Below, one piece after another: positions 7,989 to 16,324 of a DNA stretch of 64,000 bases (position 1 is its first letter; each line of letters starts with the position of its first letter). The position numbers and the translations under genes are program-made. Origin of the DNA: Flavobacterium aquiphilum (GTDB taxonomy: Bacteria > Bacteroidota > Bacteroidia > Flavobacteriales > Flavobacteriaceae); NCBI RefSeq assembly GCF_027111335.1, contig NZ_CP114288.1:1612001-1676000 (forward strand), in the 5' to 3' direction. The notes under the pieces were generated by a model, which saw nothing but the letters and a program-made list of their open reading frames with translations, was not told where the DNA came from and ran no database searches.

Positions 7989-9545
7989 ATGAAAAATAAA
8001 GAAGCAAAATCTATTTTTTCTTCATTGGAAAACTACTCCAGTATTCCGCCTCCCGAATTATGGGATAAAATTGAAGCACAATTAGATGAACCTAAAAAGA
8101 AGAAACGAGCCATTATTTGGTGGTCGATTGCTGCTAGTTTAGTAATTGGGTTTTCTGTTCCTGCTGTTTTGTATTTCAATAGTAATCGAGGAAATGGATT
8201 TGAACTGAATATTGAAAGCAATACAAATGGAGTTGTTTTGCAAAAGAATTCAAATGAGAAAAACGAAAAGCTGAAAGTGAATAAAAGCCAAAATGAAAAT
8301 GAAAATCTCAATGGTAAAGAAAATAATCATGACAATTTAAATAGTAATCAAGTAGCGGTTTCAACAGTTTCGAATAATTTTTCAAAAAGCACAAATTTGA
8401 ATCAGTCTGGAAACAATGGAATGGTTCGAACAGCAACTGGTAAATCTGAATCAAATGAGATAGTTTCAAATCAAAATTCAACTTCAGTTGTTTCTAATTC
8501 GGAATCATCAGAAGATAAATCAATTCAGGTTACTAATTCAAATTCTGGTCTTAGTAATAAAAACAATAATAATTCCGCAACAAATCATTCTAACGGAATC
8601 GCAGAAAATACTATTTCAAAAGCGGCATCAATTAGCCAATCCAATGCCAGTGAAAAATCTTTAGTAAGCAATCAAAACAGTGATTTTTCAGGCTCGAATA
8701 ACAATAAAAAAGGAATTGTAGATAACACAACTTCAAAAGATTCTTTGGCCAAAATCAATTCCGAAGTGGCGCAATTGGAGAAGGTTTTGGCAAAATCTGA
8801 TAAAGATAAAACCGAGAAAAAAGAGGCACCAAAAAACAGCGATAAATGGTCACTCCAAGTTTTTGCAGGTGTTACAAGTTCTCAGAATTTTAATAATGAA
8901 AAAACTTTGGGAAACACCGTTGCTTCAAAACAGTCCAGCGGTTATGGTGTAAAAACGAATTACAAGTTAAACAAAAAATGGGGCGTAAGTTCAGGTTTTA
9001 AAATCAATGAATTGGGACAAAAAATAGCTGGAGTATCTTATTACAATAATCAGCAACAGGCTAGCAGCGTTGCGGGTTATGTGCCACTAAGCAATGCTAT
9101 TTACACGCCTAGCTCATCGACCAATTATCAGTTGGTAGCTATTTCAAATAATTCAGAATATCTTTTTGCTGCCGATCCGAAAAGTAATGTTGGCATGGAA
9201 AAAGGAGATGTGACACAAAATTTGAAGTATTTCGAAATGCCGTTGGAGGTTTCTTATTCGCTTTTGAGCAAAAAGAAAACTAATATTATCATGAATACAG
9301 GTGGTTTTGTTGGCAAATTAATTTCCAATGATATTGCCCTGAATGGAACTTCAATAGGAGAAAATAAAAACGTAAATAACTTTGTTTACGGGACTTTATT
9401 GAGCAGTACAATGCAATACGAATTCTTTAAAAAGACTTATTTTTTCATTGAACCTGGGATGAATTATTACATCAATCCGTTAGAAAACCAATCTTTTAAT
9501 CAATTCCAATGGATGTTTAATTTTGGCCTGAATGTTAAATTTTAG
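7989..9545 (+). CDS. Anti-sigma-like / outer-membrane beta-barrel hybrid protein
   Basis: 518 residues in three parts: a cytoplasmic-looking N-terminus (SSLENYSSIPPPELWDKIEAQLD) typical of ECF partner proteins, one membrane helix (IIWWSIAASLVIGFSVPAVLYF, ~41-62), a long Asn/Ser-rich low-complexity stretch (~75-270), and a C-terminal ~240-residue domain reading like an outer-membrane beta barrel (WSLQVFAGVTSSQ, KLNKKWGVSSGFKI, YFFIEPGMNYYINP, ending FNFGLNVKF). An inner-membrane anchor plus barrel is topologically odd. Likely regulates or reports envelope state to the adjacent sigma factor. Confidence 0.75.
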   Translation: MKNKEAKSIFSSLENYSSIPPPELWDKIEAQLDEPKKKKRAIIWWSIAASLVIGFSVPAVLYFNSNRGNGFELNIESNTNGVVLQKNSNEKNEKLKVNKSQNENENLNGKENNHDNLNSNQVAVSTVSNNFSKSTNLNQSGNNGMVRTATGKSESNEIVSNQNSTSVVSNSESSEDKSIQVTNSNSGLSNKNNNNSATNHSNGIAENTISKAASISQSNASEKSLVSNQNSDFSGSNNNKKGIVDNTTSKDSLAKINSEVAQLEKVLAKSDKDKTEKKEAPKNSDKWSLQVFAGVTSSQNFNNEKTLGNTVASKQSSGYGVKTNYKLNKKWGVSSGFKINELGQKIAGVSYYNNQQQASSVAGYVPLSNAIYTPSSSTNYQLVAISNNSEYLFAADPKSNVGMEKGDVTQNLKYFEMPLEVSYSLLSKKKTNIIMNTGGFVGKLISNDIALNGTSIGENKNVNNFVYGTLLSSTMQYEFFKKTYFFIEPGMNYYINPLENQSFNQFQWMFNFGLNVKF

Positions 9546-9583
9546 GAGCAAAAACATTTGGCATTTTAGGGAGCATGGTACCT

Positions 9584-9645
9584 GCTGTCCGCTATATCTT
9601 TGTGTCCAAACCCTGGACACAAAGGATGCCGCTTCCATCAGGGCT
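9584..9645 (-). repeat. Structured dispersed repeat, copy A
   Basis: Read on the minus strand: AGCCCTGATGGAAGCGGCAT, then a perfect 10-bp stem (arms 9598-9607 and 9615-9624, CTTTGTGTCC/GGACACAAAG), then GATATAGCGGACAGC. The outer words recur at 18897-19003, 47041-47113 and 53346-53439 while the stem sequence differs. Lies in the gap between the beta-barrel hybrid and rluE-like genes. Confidence 0.75.
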
Positions 9646-9695
9646 AAAAGCAAACATCTTGCTTTTTTGCTGTGAAAATTGCTGAAACAAATGGC

Positions 9696-9703
9696 TATCT
9701 TTG
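9696..9703 (+). promoter_or_regulatory. -7 box (TATCTTTG) of pseudouridine synthase gene
   Basis: TATCTTTG fits TAnnTTTG and ends 21 bp before ATG 9725. No convincing -33 TTG at standard spacing. Confidence 0.45.
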
Positions 9704-9724
9704 CATTCTCAAAATAAAGACAGA

Positions 9725-10327
9725 ATGTCCCATCACCATTTCTTACTTCACAAACCTTACGGTTATTTAAGTCAGTTTATTTACGAATTGAAGCGCAAGA
9801 AAAAACTCTTGGGAGAATTATATGATTTCCCAGAAGGAACAATGGCAATCGGTCGGCTCGATGAAGATTCGGAAGGTTTACTTTTATTGACCACCGACGG
9901 GAAAATGAGCGAAATCATCCGAAGTAAAAAAGTCGATAAAGAATATTATGTGCAAGTTGATGGCATTATTACTCAAGATGCCATTGAGCAGTTGAAAAAA
10001 GGTGTCGAAATTGGTTTTAACGGAACAAAATACAAAACCAAACCTTGCGAAGCTTTTATTGTAAACGAAATTCCTAATTTTGGAGCAAGAGGCAAAAAGA
10101 TTCGGGACGAACGACATGGCCCAACTTCCTGGGCTTCTATTACGGTCAATGAGGGGAAATTCAGGCAAGTGCGTAAAATGACGGCAGCAGTTGGTTTTCC
10201 AACTCTGAGATTAGTAAGAGTGAGAATAGGAAATGTATATTTGAATAATCTGCAGGCCGGAGAAGTGGAAGAAGTTGAGAACTTCAATATCAATGACAAT
10301 TTCAATGTTGAAAGTCAAACAATCTAA
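9725..10327 (+). CDS. rRNA pseudouridine synthase, RluE-like
   Basis: 200 residues from ATG 9725 (an in-frame TTG eight codons upstream falls inside the promoter box, so I reject it). RsuA/RluB/RluE family without an S4 domain: LHKPYGYLSQF, the catalytic motif AIGRLDEDSEGLLLLTTDG with Asp, DKEYYVQVDG, and VNEGKFRQVRKMTAAVGFPTLRLVRVRIG. RluE converts U2457 of 23S rRNA to pseudouridine in E. coli; the site here is inferred from family. Followed 56 bp later by trmL. Confidence 0.88.
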   Translation: MSHHHFLLHKPYGYLSQFIYELKRKKKLLGELYDFPEGTMAIGRLDEDSEGLLLLTTDGKMSEIIRSKKVDKEYYVQVDGIITQDAIEQLKKGVEIGFNGTKYKTKPCEAFIVNEIPNFGARGKKIRDERHGPTSWASITVNEGKFRQVRKMTAAVGFPTLRLVRVRIGNVYLNNLQAGEVEEVENFNINDNFNVESQTI

Positions 10328-10348
10328 ATAGTACTGATTCCCATCTGC

Positions 10349-10381
10349 AATCAAAAATCGTTAATCAAAAATCAAAAATCA
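10349..10381. repeat. AATCAAAAATC simple repeat
   Basis: Tandem AATCAAAAATCgtt/AATCAAAAATCAAAAATC words between rluE-like and trmL. The reverse complement of 10349-10366 matches 17 of 18 bases at 22277-22294, inside the cobalamin riboswitch. Confidence 0.6.
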
Positions 10382-10383
10382 TA

Positions 10384-10839
10384 ATGCTAAACATCGTTCT
10401 CGTAGAACCTGAAATACCAAATAATACCGGAAATATAGGCCGTTTGTGCGTAGGTACTGAAAGCCGACTACATTTAATCCATCCTTTTGGTTTTGTAATC
10501 AATGATAAAAACCTAAAACGTTCCGGACTTGATTACTGGGTGCATCTAGATGTCACCGAATACCAAAATGTCGAAGAATGGATGCAGCAAATTCCAGATA
10601 AATCAAGGGTTTTCCTGATGAGTTCCCATGCTTCTACATCAATTTATGACGCAAAATTTCAAGACGGGGATTGGCTGGTTTTTGGAAAGGAAAGTGTTGG
10701 TTTAAGCCCCGAAGTTATGGTATTGTTTGAAAATTATTTGACTATTCCGATGTCATCGTTAATCAGAAGTTTTAATATCGCCAATTCCGTTGCCTTTGTT
10801 GTTGGTGAAGCGAAGAGGCAGATTGGATTGAATCTCTAG
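10384..10839 (+). CDS. trmL: tRNA (cytidine/uridine-34 2'-O)-methyltransferase TrmL
   Basis: 151 residues, full length for the TrmL/YibK single-domain SPOUT methyltransferases. Motifs: LVEPEIPNNTGNIGRLC, LHLIHPFGF, LKRSGLDYW, the knot region LVFGKESVGLSPEV and IPMSSLIRSFNIANSVAFVV. It methylates the wobble ribose of certain tRNA-Leu isoacceptors, using SAM. Placed after the pseudouridine synthase gene, so two RNA-modification genes lie together. Confidence 0.93.
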   Translation: MLNIVLVEPEIPNNTGNIGRLCVGTESRLHLIHPFGFVINDKNLKRSGLDYWVHLDVTEYQNVEEWMQQIPDKSRVFLMSSHASTSIYDAKFQDGDWLVFGKESVGLSPEVMVLFENYLTIPMSSLIRSFNIANSVAFVVGEAKRQIGLNL

Positions 10840-10900
10840 TGTTAAGCGTTTAGATTCCATTTTGTTATAAAGAGAACCTGCTTTTTAAAGAGAAATTTCA

Positions 10901-10908
10901 TATATTTG
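10901..10908 (+). promoter_or_regulatory. -7 box (TATATTTG) of methyltransferase gene
   Basis: TATATTTG ends 33 bp before ATG 10942. Confidence 0.45.
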
Positions 10909-10941
10909 AGATAGGCATTCTTCTGTCTTAAATCTCATTTT

Positions 10942-12549
10942 ATGATAGATAACGTTACCCTTCGAAGTACTATTTTTAGACATCTGGACGGTTTAGTAAC
11001 TGCTCCTGTGGCGTTTTCTTTGCATAAAAAAGGAGTTCTGGCCTATATCTTGGAAAGAAAAGAAATATGCCTTTCCGAACTTTCTTCCAAATTCAAAACC
11101 AACGAAGGTTATCTCAATGTGGCACTGCGAACGTTGGCTTCGCAAGGTTTTCTCGATTATTATGTTAACACAAAGACCGATCTGATCGCTTTTCGTATTA
11201 ATGAAAAGAGCGAAACTGCTTTTTCGTTATTTCCATTGTATAAAGATGTGGTCGATTTACTGCAATCTTCTGCTGATTTGCGTCCGAAATTATTTGAAGG
11301 AGACCTTTTCACTCAGATGAAATTAATATTTGAAAAGTGCCAAAATAATTATGGAATCTCATTATCCGATGATAATTTAACCAATCAAATTCAGCATCAA
11401 ATCCTTAAGCATATCGAGGGTTTTTTGGTGGGGCAAATAACGGTTCATTTGGGGATGAGCGGGATGTTTCATAAATATTTTATGGAAATATCGTTTAGTC
11501 CGGAAGAATTTCATAAATCTCCCGAAAACTTCAAAATTGTGCTTAATTTTTTGTCCCATTTGGGATGGTTTTCTAGAAAAAATGGAAATTACCAGTTTAC
11601 CGAAACTGGTTTGTTTTTTGCCAAAAGAGCTTCGGCTTATGGCGTGACCGTTTCCTATTTGCCCACTTTCAGGAAAATGGACGAATTGATTTTTGGTAAT
11701 CCTAATATTTTAAGAATTGTTGGGGAAGGAGAAGATGAGATTCATGTAGACCGCGAAATGAACGTATGGGGAAGCGGTGGCGCACATGATACTTATTTTA
11801 AAGTTGTCGATGAAATTATCATCAAGCTGTTTAATTTGCCGATAGAGGAACAACCCAAAGGGATTTTGGACATGGGTTGTGGTAACGGTGCTTTTCTAGA
11901 ACATGTTTTTGACGTGATTGACCGTCAGACTTTGAGAGGGAAAATGCTTGATAAATACCCTTTGTTTTTAGTCGGAGCCGATTATAATCAGACAGCGCTC
12001 AAAGTAACGAGAGCTAATTTGATTAAAGCCGATATTTGGGCGAAAGTGATTTGGGGAGATATAGGCCGCCCCGATTTGCTGGCAAGTGATTTAAAGGAAA
12101 ATTACAATATTGATTTACAGGATTTGCTCAATGTGAGGACTTTTCTCGACCACAACCGGATTTGGGAAATGCCGAAACAAATCAATAAAGAAAGAATAAG
12201 CAGTTCGACTGGTGCATTTGCAGATAGAGGTGCTCGGATAAGCAATAACTTGGTGGAAGATAATTTATTGGAACATTTCTCAAAATGGTCACCTTATGTT
12301 CATAAATTCGGATTGCTAATCATCGAATTGCACACGATACCACCTAATTTGGCAGCTCAGAATATCGGAAAAACGGCCGCAACGGCTTATGATACTACGC
12401 ATGGTTTTTCAGATCAATACATTGTCGAAATTGATGTACTGCACAAAATTGCGGGAGAAGCGGGATTATTTCCTGATCTCAATTATTTTAAAAAATTCCC
12501 TGATTCGGAAATAGCAACAGTAAGTGTCAATTTGCTGAAAGGAAAGTGA
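10942..12549 (+). CDS. Class I SAM-dependent methyltransferase with N-terminal winged helix
   Basis: 535 residues. Residues ~20-85 resemble the winged-helix dimerisation domain of O-methyltransferases (VAFSLHKKGVLAYILERKEICLSELSSKFKTNEGYLNVALRTLASQGFL); a second winged-helix-like segment occurs at ~200-235. The Rossmann methyltransferase core starts near 310 with GILDMGCGNGAFLEHV (motif I) and VGADYNQTALKVTRANL. Much longer than ordinary O-methyltransferases; the layout is reminiscent of AprA-type megasynthase methyltransferases. Substrate unknown. It stands alone and ends in a bidirectional terminator. Confidence 0.75.
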   Translation: MIDNVTLRSTIFRHLDGLVTAPVAFSLHKKGVLAYILERKEICLSELSSKFKTNEGYLNVALRTLASQGFLDYYVNTKTDLIAFRINEKSETAFSLFPLYKDVVDLLQSSADLRPKLFEGDLFTQMKLIFEKCQNNYGISLSDDNLTNQIQHQILKHIEGFLVGQITVHLGMSGMFHKYFMEISFSPEEFHKSPENFKIVLNFLSHLGWFSRKNGNYQFTETGLFFAKRASAYGVTVSYLPTFRKMDELIFGNPNILRIVGEGEDEIHVDREMNVWGSGGAHDTYFKVVDEIIIKLFNLPIEEQPKGILDMGCGNGAFLEHVFDVIDRQTLRGKMLDKYPLFLVGADYNQTALKVTRANLIKADIWAKVIWGDIGRPDLLASDLKENYNIDLQDLLNVRTFLDHNRIWEMPKQINKERISSSTGAFADRGARISNNLVEDNLLEHFSKWSPYVHKFGLLIIELHTIPPNLAAQNIGKTAATAYDTTHGFSDQYIVEIDVLHKIAGEAGLFPDLNYFKKFPDSEIATVSVNLLKGK

Positions 12550-12559
12550 TAAAAGTTAT

Positions 12560-12591
12560 AAAATGAGGAAGCGAAAGTACTTCCTCATTTT
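12560..12591. terminator. Bidirectional terminator
   Basis: Perfect 12-bp stem AAAATGAGGAAG / CTTCCTCATTTT with an 8-nt loop, between two convergent genes whose stops are at 12549 and 12594. A/T runs on both sides allow use in both directions. Confidence 0.85.
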
Positions 12592-12593
12592 AT

Positions 12594-13457
12594 TTACATT
12601 TTTTTAGTTCTCCACACAAAATCACTTAGTGTTACATAAGTGTTCCCTGTCGTTGGGTCGTGGAAAATGTTATATTTTGTTGGGTAATTTCCAGAGTTTG
12701 CAAAAAAATCAGGCTGTGAGTAAGGAGTGTATGAGTTTTTATTTGAAACAAAATAAGCCAAAGTTACCATTGGTTCAACAAAAATAAATTTCCCATTAAA
12801 AGTACCATAAATCAAGACTTTTGTAAAAGGAAGTAAAGATGGTAAATTATTCGGTGCCCAATGTTTACCCATTTCAGGTTCTGCTGTAGCTGGACCAGGA
12901 GGAGTTCCATAATCGGCAGGTAAATAACCAGGAGGCGGATAATTATTGAACCAAGCGTCTGTTTCTGGAGACCAAGCCGGTATTGCCATTTGCTCCTCAA
13001 CAGAAATCATGTAAAAATGTATGTCAAAATGAGGTACATCAAAAACGTGTGCAGGCTCATGTCCGTGAGGATTCCAGTTTAGTCCAATGTGGTCAAAAGG
13101 AGTGGCTTGTTTTGCTTTAAGATGTAGCGGAACAATAATTGTTGAGCCTTCCGGTGGGGTTTTCTTGTCGCCTTCAACGGTAAGATTTTTAAAGGCTTCC
13201 GGAGTAATTTCAATTCCTATTTCACTAGGAAATCCATCTTTGTTTAAACTTACCCAAGAACGTACTTTTCCGTATCCAAGAGCAACTTCAGGACCTTTAA
13301 AGACATTGAGTTTTGCATCACTCATTTTCGCAGTAAACGATTGGGATTCGTTTGTTTGTAAATCACTATTAACCGCTTCGTCCTGACTACAGGAAAAGAA
13401 GAAAAATAGTAAACCTAAAGCAATAATTTTTTTGGGGATTCTGTACAAATTTTCCAT
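12594..13457 (-). CDS. Lipoprotein with TTHB210-like (DUF5602) domain
   Basis: 287 residues. Lipobox LGLLFFFFSC (Cys23). The body includes GKVRSWVSLNKDGFPSEIGI, LNWNPHGHEPAHVFDVPHFD and HFYMISVEEQMAI; the His-rich HGHEP...DVPHFDIHFY pattern is typical of TTHB210-like proteins and suggests metal binding. Surface or periplasmic. Function not established for the family. Single gene between terminator and a 200-bp gap. Confidence 0.75.
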   Translation of the reverse strand: MENLYRIPKKIIALGLLFFFFSCSQDEAVNSDLQTNESQSFTAKMSDAKLNVFKGPEVALGYGKVRSWVSLNKDGFPSEIGIEITPEAFKNLTVEGDKKTPPEGSTIIVPLHLKAKQATPFDHIGLNWNPHGHEPAHVFDVPHFDIHFYMISVEEQMAIPAWSPETDAWFNNYPPPGYLPADYGTPPGPATAEPEMGKHWAPNNLPSLLPFTKVLIYGTFNGKFIFVEPMVTLAYFVSNKNSYTPYSQPDFFANSGNYPTKYNIFHDPTTGNTYVTLSDFVWRTKKM

Positions 13458-13665
13458 AATTAAAAAGTTTAAAAATTGTTTTTAATATGTAGATAAGTAA
13501 AGATTCAGGGATAGTTAAAAAGTGGACGTCAAATTTACAATTTTTCTGTGTAACAATTTGTTAATCAGTGTTTTTTATTTATAAGGGAGAAATGTTTTTA
13601 ACGGTTTGTCTTAGGCGGAATTATTGAGAAGAAATTATTGTGAAGGCTTGAGAAAAGAATGAAAA

Positions 13666-14445
13666 TTAAATAATTATAAACTTCCCTTTTTCACAGTCAA
13701 AAATGATATGTTCATCTTTGAATAAAGTATTAAAACTTCCCTTTGTAATTAAATTGCAAGGTTCGTCCTGAACAACAGTTTCTGGCGTCATGATAATCAT
13801 CTCATCACTCAATTGTATAGCCATATCAATGTCGTGAGTCGAAAACAAAATGCATTTTCTGGTTTCGTGGGTTAGTTTTTTTAGGAGTTTTAGCAATGAA
13901 ACTTTGTGGAGTAAATCTAAATGAGTCGTGGGTTCGTCCAGAATAATCAATGGAGTGTCTTGTGCCAATGCTCTTGCAATCAAAACGTTCTGCAATTGTC
14001 CATCACTTATTTCAAAATGTCTTTTTTGTGACAAATGTTCGATTTGCGTTAGTCTAATAGCTTCCTGAACAATTTGAATATCCGCATTTGATAAAGTGCC
14101 AATCCAATTGGTGTAGGGCTGTCTTCCCAAAGCGACCAATTCAAACACAGTTAAATTACTTGGCGGTAATTTTTCGGTCAAAACCACACTTAAATTTTGG
14201 GCTAATGCCAAAGGTTCATAGTCGTTTATTTTTTTGTCATTTAATAAAACAGTTCCGTGCAAAGGTTTTTGAATTCCTGTTATAGTGCGCAACAATGTCG
14301 ATTTTCCAATACCGTTTGCACCAATCAAAGCAATCAGTTTCCCTGCCTGTAAGTTCAGGTTGAGGTTTTCGGCTATGGTTGTAGCTTCCTTCTTGGAGGA
14401 ATAACCAATGCTTAGGTTTTGAGTGGTGAGGATATTGGTCGGCAT
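13666..14445 (-). CDS. btuD: ABC transporter ATP-binding protein, BtuD/FecE type
   Basis: 259 residues: Walker A LIGANGIGKSTLLRTI, Q-loop region, signature FEISDGQLQNVLIARALA (DGQLQ instead of the usual SGGQ), Walker B LIILDEPTTHLDLL, and switch His in FSTHDIDM. ATPase of a siderophore/cobalamin importer. Permease and binding protein lie upstream on the same strand, but a GxxExxY cassette separates it from the permease. Placement next to cob genes makes cobalamin or cobinamide the likely cargo; iron-siderophore remains possible. Confidence 0.85.
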   Translation of the reverse strand: MPTNILTTQNLSIGYSSKKEATTIAENLNLNLQAGKLIALIGANGIGKSTLLRTITGIQKPLHGTVLLNDKKINDYEPLALAQNLSVVLTEKLPPSNLTVFELVALGRQPYTNWIGTLSNADIQIVQEAIRLTQIEHLSQKRHFEISDGQLQNVLIARALAQDTPLIILDEPTTHLDLLHKVSLLKLLKKLTHETRKCILFSTHDIDMAIQLSDEMIIMTPETVVQDEPCNLITKGSFNTLFKDEHIIFDCEKGKFIII

Positions 14446-14475
14446 ATTTTAAGTTATATACTTTTTGAAAATGTT

Positions 14476-15200
14476 TTTAAACACATAGGAGACACATAGA
14501 ATTAATTTAAAATTGAGGATTGTTTAGAAAATCATAATTTTTTCACATAGAAGATTGCATTAAAAATTCTGTAGTCAAGGTGTTTTTAATAGATTATTAG
14601 TGTTTAGGAAGAAGTTTAAAAAAATCATTCACAAAAGTTTTTTGTCCTTCTTTGAAAATGTTATGACAATTGAAATTTATGATTATTCCTTTAGGAGCTT
14701 CTAAAAGTTGCATATAGGTTAGAATCTGAGCCTCAAATATTGAATTCATTTCCAATACAGATTTTAATTCTAACACTATACAGTTTTCAATAAATAAATC
14801 ACATCTGAAATTCGTTGTTAATTTTTTTGTTTTATAAATAATTGGAACATTCATCTCTGTGTGAAAATTTATTTTTCTTTGGGATAATTCTTCTATCATA
14901 CATTGATGATATACACTTTCAAGTAACCCTTTGCCAATAGATTTATGGACTTCGATAGCTGAACCAATAATTTCGTATGTTAATTCATCTAAAAATTTTT
15001 GAGTAATCATTTACTATAGTTTATTAATGCAACTTTTTTGAGAAATTATTATTAATTACATAGTTATAATTTTTTTTGATGATTTAAAAGAGTTTGAGAA
15101 ATGTTTTCTTTTTTACACAATTAATCTATGTGAAAAATAATATTATTTCTATTTATTTCTTAGAGATTAACTATAAAATCTATGTGTCTATGTGTTTAAA
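14476..15200. mobile_element. Putative GxxExxY cassette with nested inverted repeats
   Basis: A 725-bp segment bounded by inverted repeats: left 14476-14500 and right 15179-15200 match over 22 bases (TTTAAACACATAG / ACACATAGA) apart from a 3-nt gag in the left copy. A second, inner inverted pair is perfect over 13 bp: TTTTTCACATAGA (14539-14551) and TCTATGTGAAAAA (15125-15137). Both pairs share the same centre (14838). The only gene inside is the GxxExxY ORF. It interrupts a btuFCD-like operon. No transposase or clear target-site duplication is seen. Confidence 0.6.
14597..15010 (-). CDS. GxxExxY protein (PD-(D/E)XK nuclease-like)
   Basis: 137 residues with the family-defining motif GKGLLESVYHQCM (GxxExxY), followed by NFHTEMNVPIIYKTKKLTTNFRCDLFIENCIVLELKSV, where D...E-x-K matches a PD-(D/E)XK nuclease core. 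Full length for the family. Function unknown; family members are often found in variable copy number in Bacteroidota. It sits inside a repeat-bounded cassette between btuD- and btuC-like genes and has nothing to do with transport by sequence. Confidence 0.88.
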   Translation of the reverse strand: MITQKFLDELTYEIIGSAIEVHKSIGKGLLESVYHQCMIEELSQRKINFHTEMNVPIIYKTKKLTTNFRCDLFIENCIVLELKSVLEMNSIFEAQILTYMQLLEAPKGIIINFNCHNIFKEGQKTFVNDFFKLLPKH

Positions 15201-15211
15201 TTATTTATGCT

Positions 15212-16240
15212 TTACTTAAAATTCCTCTTTCGAACTAACAACCAAATAACAACCGGCGCTCCTAATATCGAAGTAATAGCATTAATTGGTAACGTAATTT
15301 CCATTCCCGGCATTTGCGAAACCATATCGCAAATCAGCATAATTCCGGCTCCAAAAAGCAAAGTACTCCAAAATAAAACAGTATGGTTACTGGTTTGAAA
15401 GACTAACTTGGCAATATGGGGAACGGCCAATCCGACAAAGGCGATTGGTCCCGCATAAGCTGTTATACTTCCAGCCAGAATTCCCGTTGCAATTATGATA
15501 ACAAGTCGGGCTCTGTTGAAGTTCAATCCCATACTTTTAGCGTAATTTTCGCCTAATAGTAATGCATTCAAAGGTTTGATACTAAGTAAACTGAGGAATA
15601 AACCAAATAACACACAAATTGTTAAAATCAGAATGGATGTCCATGATAAATTACCGAGATTCCCTAGAGACCAAAAGGTGAATTTCTGCAATTGTTCGGC
15701 CGAACTAAAATAGGTAAGAACCCCAACAACCGAACTGGTAAAACTACCAAACATCAGTCCCACTATCAAAATAGCCATGGTGTCCCGCAAACGTTGCGAA
15801 ACCAATAGAACTAATAATAATACAGAAGTACTTCCAAGAGTTGAAGCCAAAACGATTCCGTATGGCGATAATACAATGCCACTCAAAAAAGAAGGCAACA
15901 CACCTGCTCCTAATATCACAAAAGCAACGCCTAAACTCGCACCCGAACTAAGTCCCAAAACATAAGGTCCTGCAAGCGGATTTCGAAACAAAGTCTGCAT
16001 CAACAATCCACTTATAGATAATCCCATTCCTACCAAAACTGCCGTAATCGCTTTGGGCAAACGATAATTGATAATGATATATTCCCAAGTCGATTTACTC
16101 GCGTGACCGCCTGTCAAACTAGTGTAAACCTCTTTGAAAGGTATCGTAATCGATCCCAAACTGATGTTCACAAAAAACAGTACGATCAGCCCCAAAAAGA
16201 GCAATGAGAATAAGATTGTATTTCGCTTTTGATTGTTCAA
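15212..16240 (-). CDS. btuC: ABC transporter permease, BtuC/FecCD family
   Basis: 342 residues with about ten membrane helices. Family motifs: YRLPKAITAVLVGMGLSISG, LMQTLFRNPLAGPYVLGLSSGASLG, and near the end AYAGPIAFVGLAVPHIAKL. It forms the channel of a cobalamin/siderophore importer with the BtuD- and BtuF-like proteins. A palindromic REP-like element lies in the 84-bp gap to the binding-protein gene. Confidence 0.88.
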   Translation of the reverse strand: MNNQKRNTILFSLLFLGLIVLFFVNISLGSITIPFKEVYTSLTGGHASKSTWEYIIINYRLPKAITAVLVGMGLSISGLLMQTLFRNPLAGPYVLGLSSGASLGVAFVILGAGVLPSFLSGIVLSPYGIVLASTLGSTSVLLLVLLVSQRLRDTMAILIVGLMFGSFTSSVVGVLTYFSSAEQLQKFTFWSLGNLGNLSWTSILILTICVLFGLFLSLLSIKPLNALLLGENYAKSMGLNFNRARLVIIIATGILAGSITAYAGPIAFVGLAVPHIAKLVFQTSNHTVLFWSTLLFGAGIMLICDMVSQMPGMEITLPINAITSILGAPVVIWLLVRKRNFK

Positions 16241-16289
16241 TTAATTGTGAATTTCTTGATGTTTTTTTAAAAGAATGATATTCGGTTTA

Positions 16290-16321
16290 GGCTCCCTCTC
16301 CTTCGGAGAGGGTTGGGGAGA
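16290..16321 (-). repeat. REP-like palindromic element, CCCTCTCC/GGAGAGGG
   Basis: Perfect 8-bp stem CCCTCTCC (16294-16301) / GGAGAGGG (16305-16312) with a 3-nt loop, followed by GTTGGGGAGAG. The minus strand reads CTCTCCCCAACCCTCTCC, closely resembling 48178-48206. Located between btuF- and btuC-like genes; might attenuate read-through. Confidence 0.65.
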
Positions 16322-16324
16322 GGA

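Noticed and set aside
8033..8311. Antisense ORF within the anti-sigma/barrel gene
   Set aside because: Low-complexity shadow of the Asn/Lys-rich coding strand.
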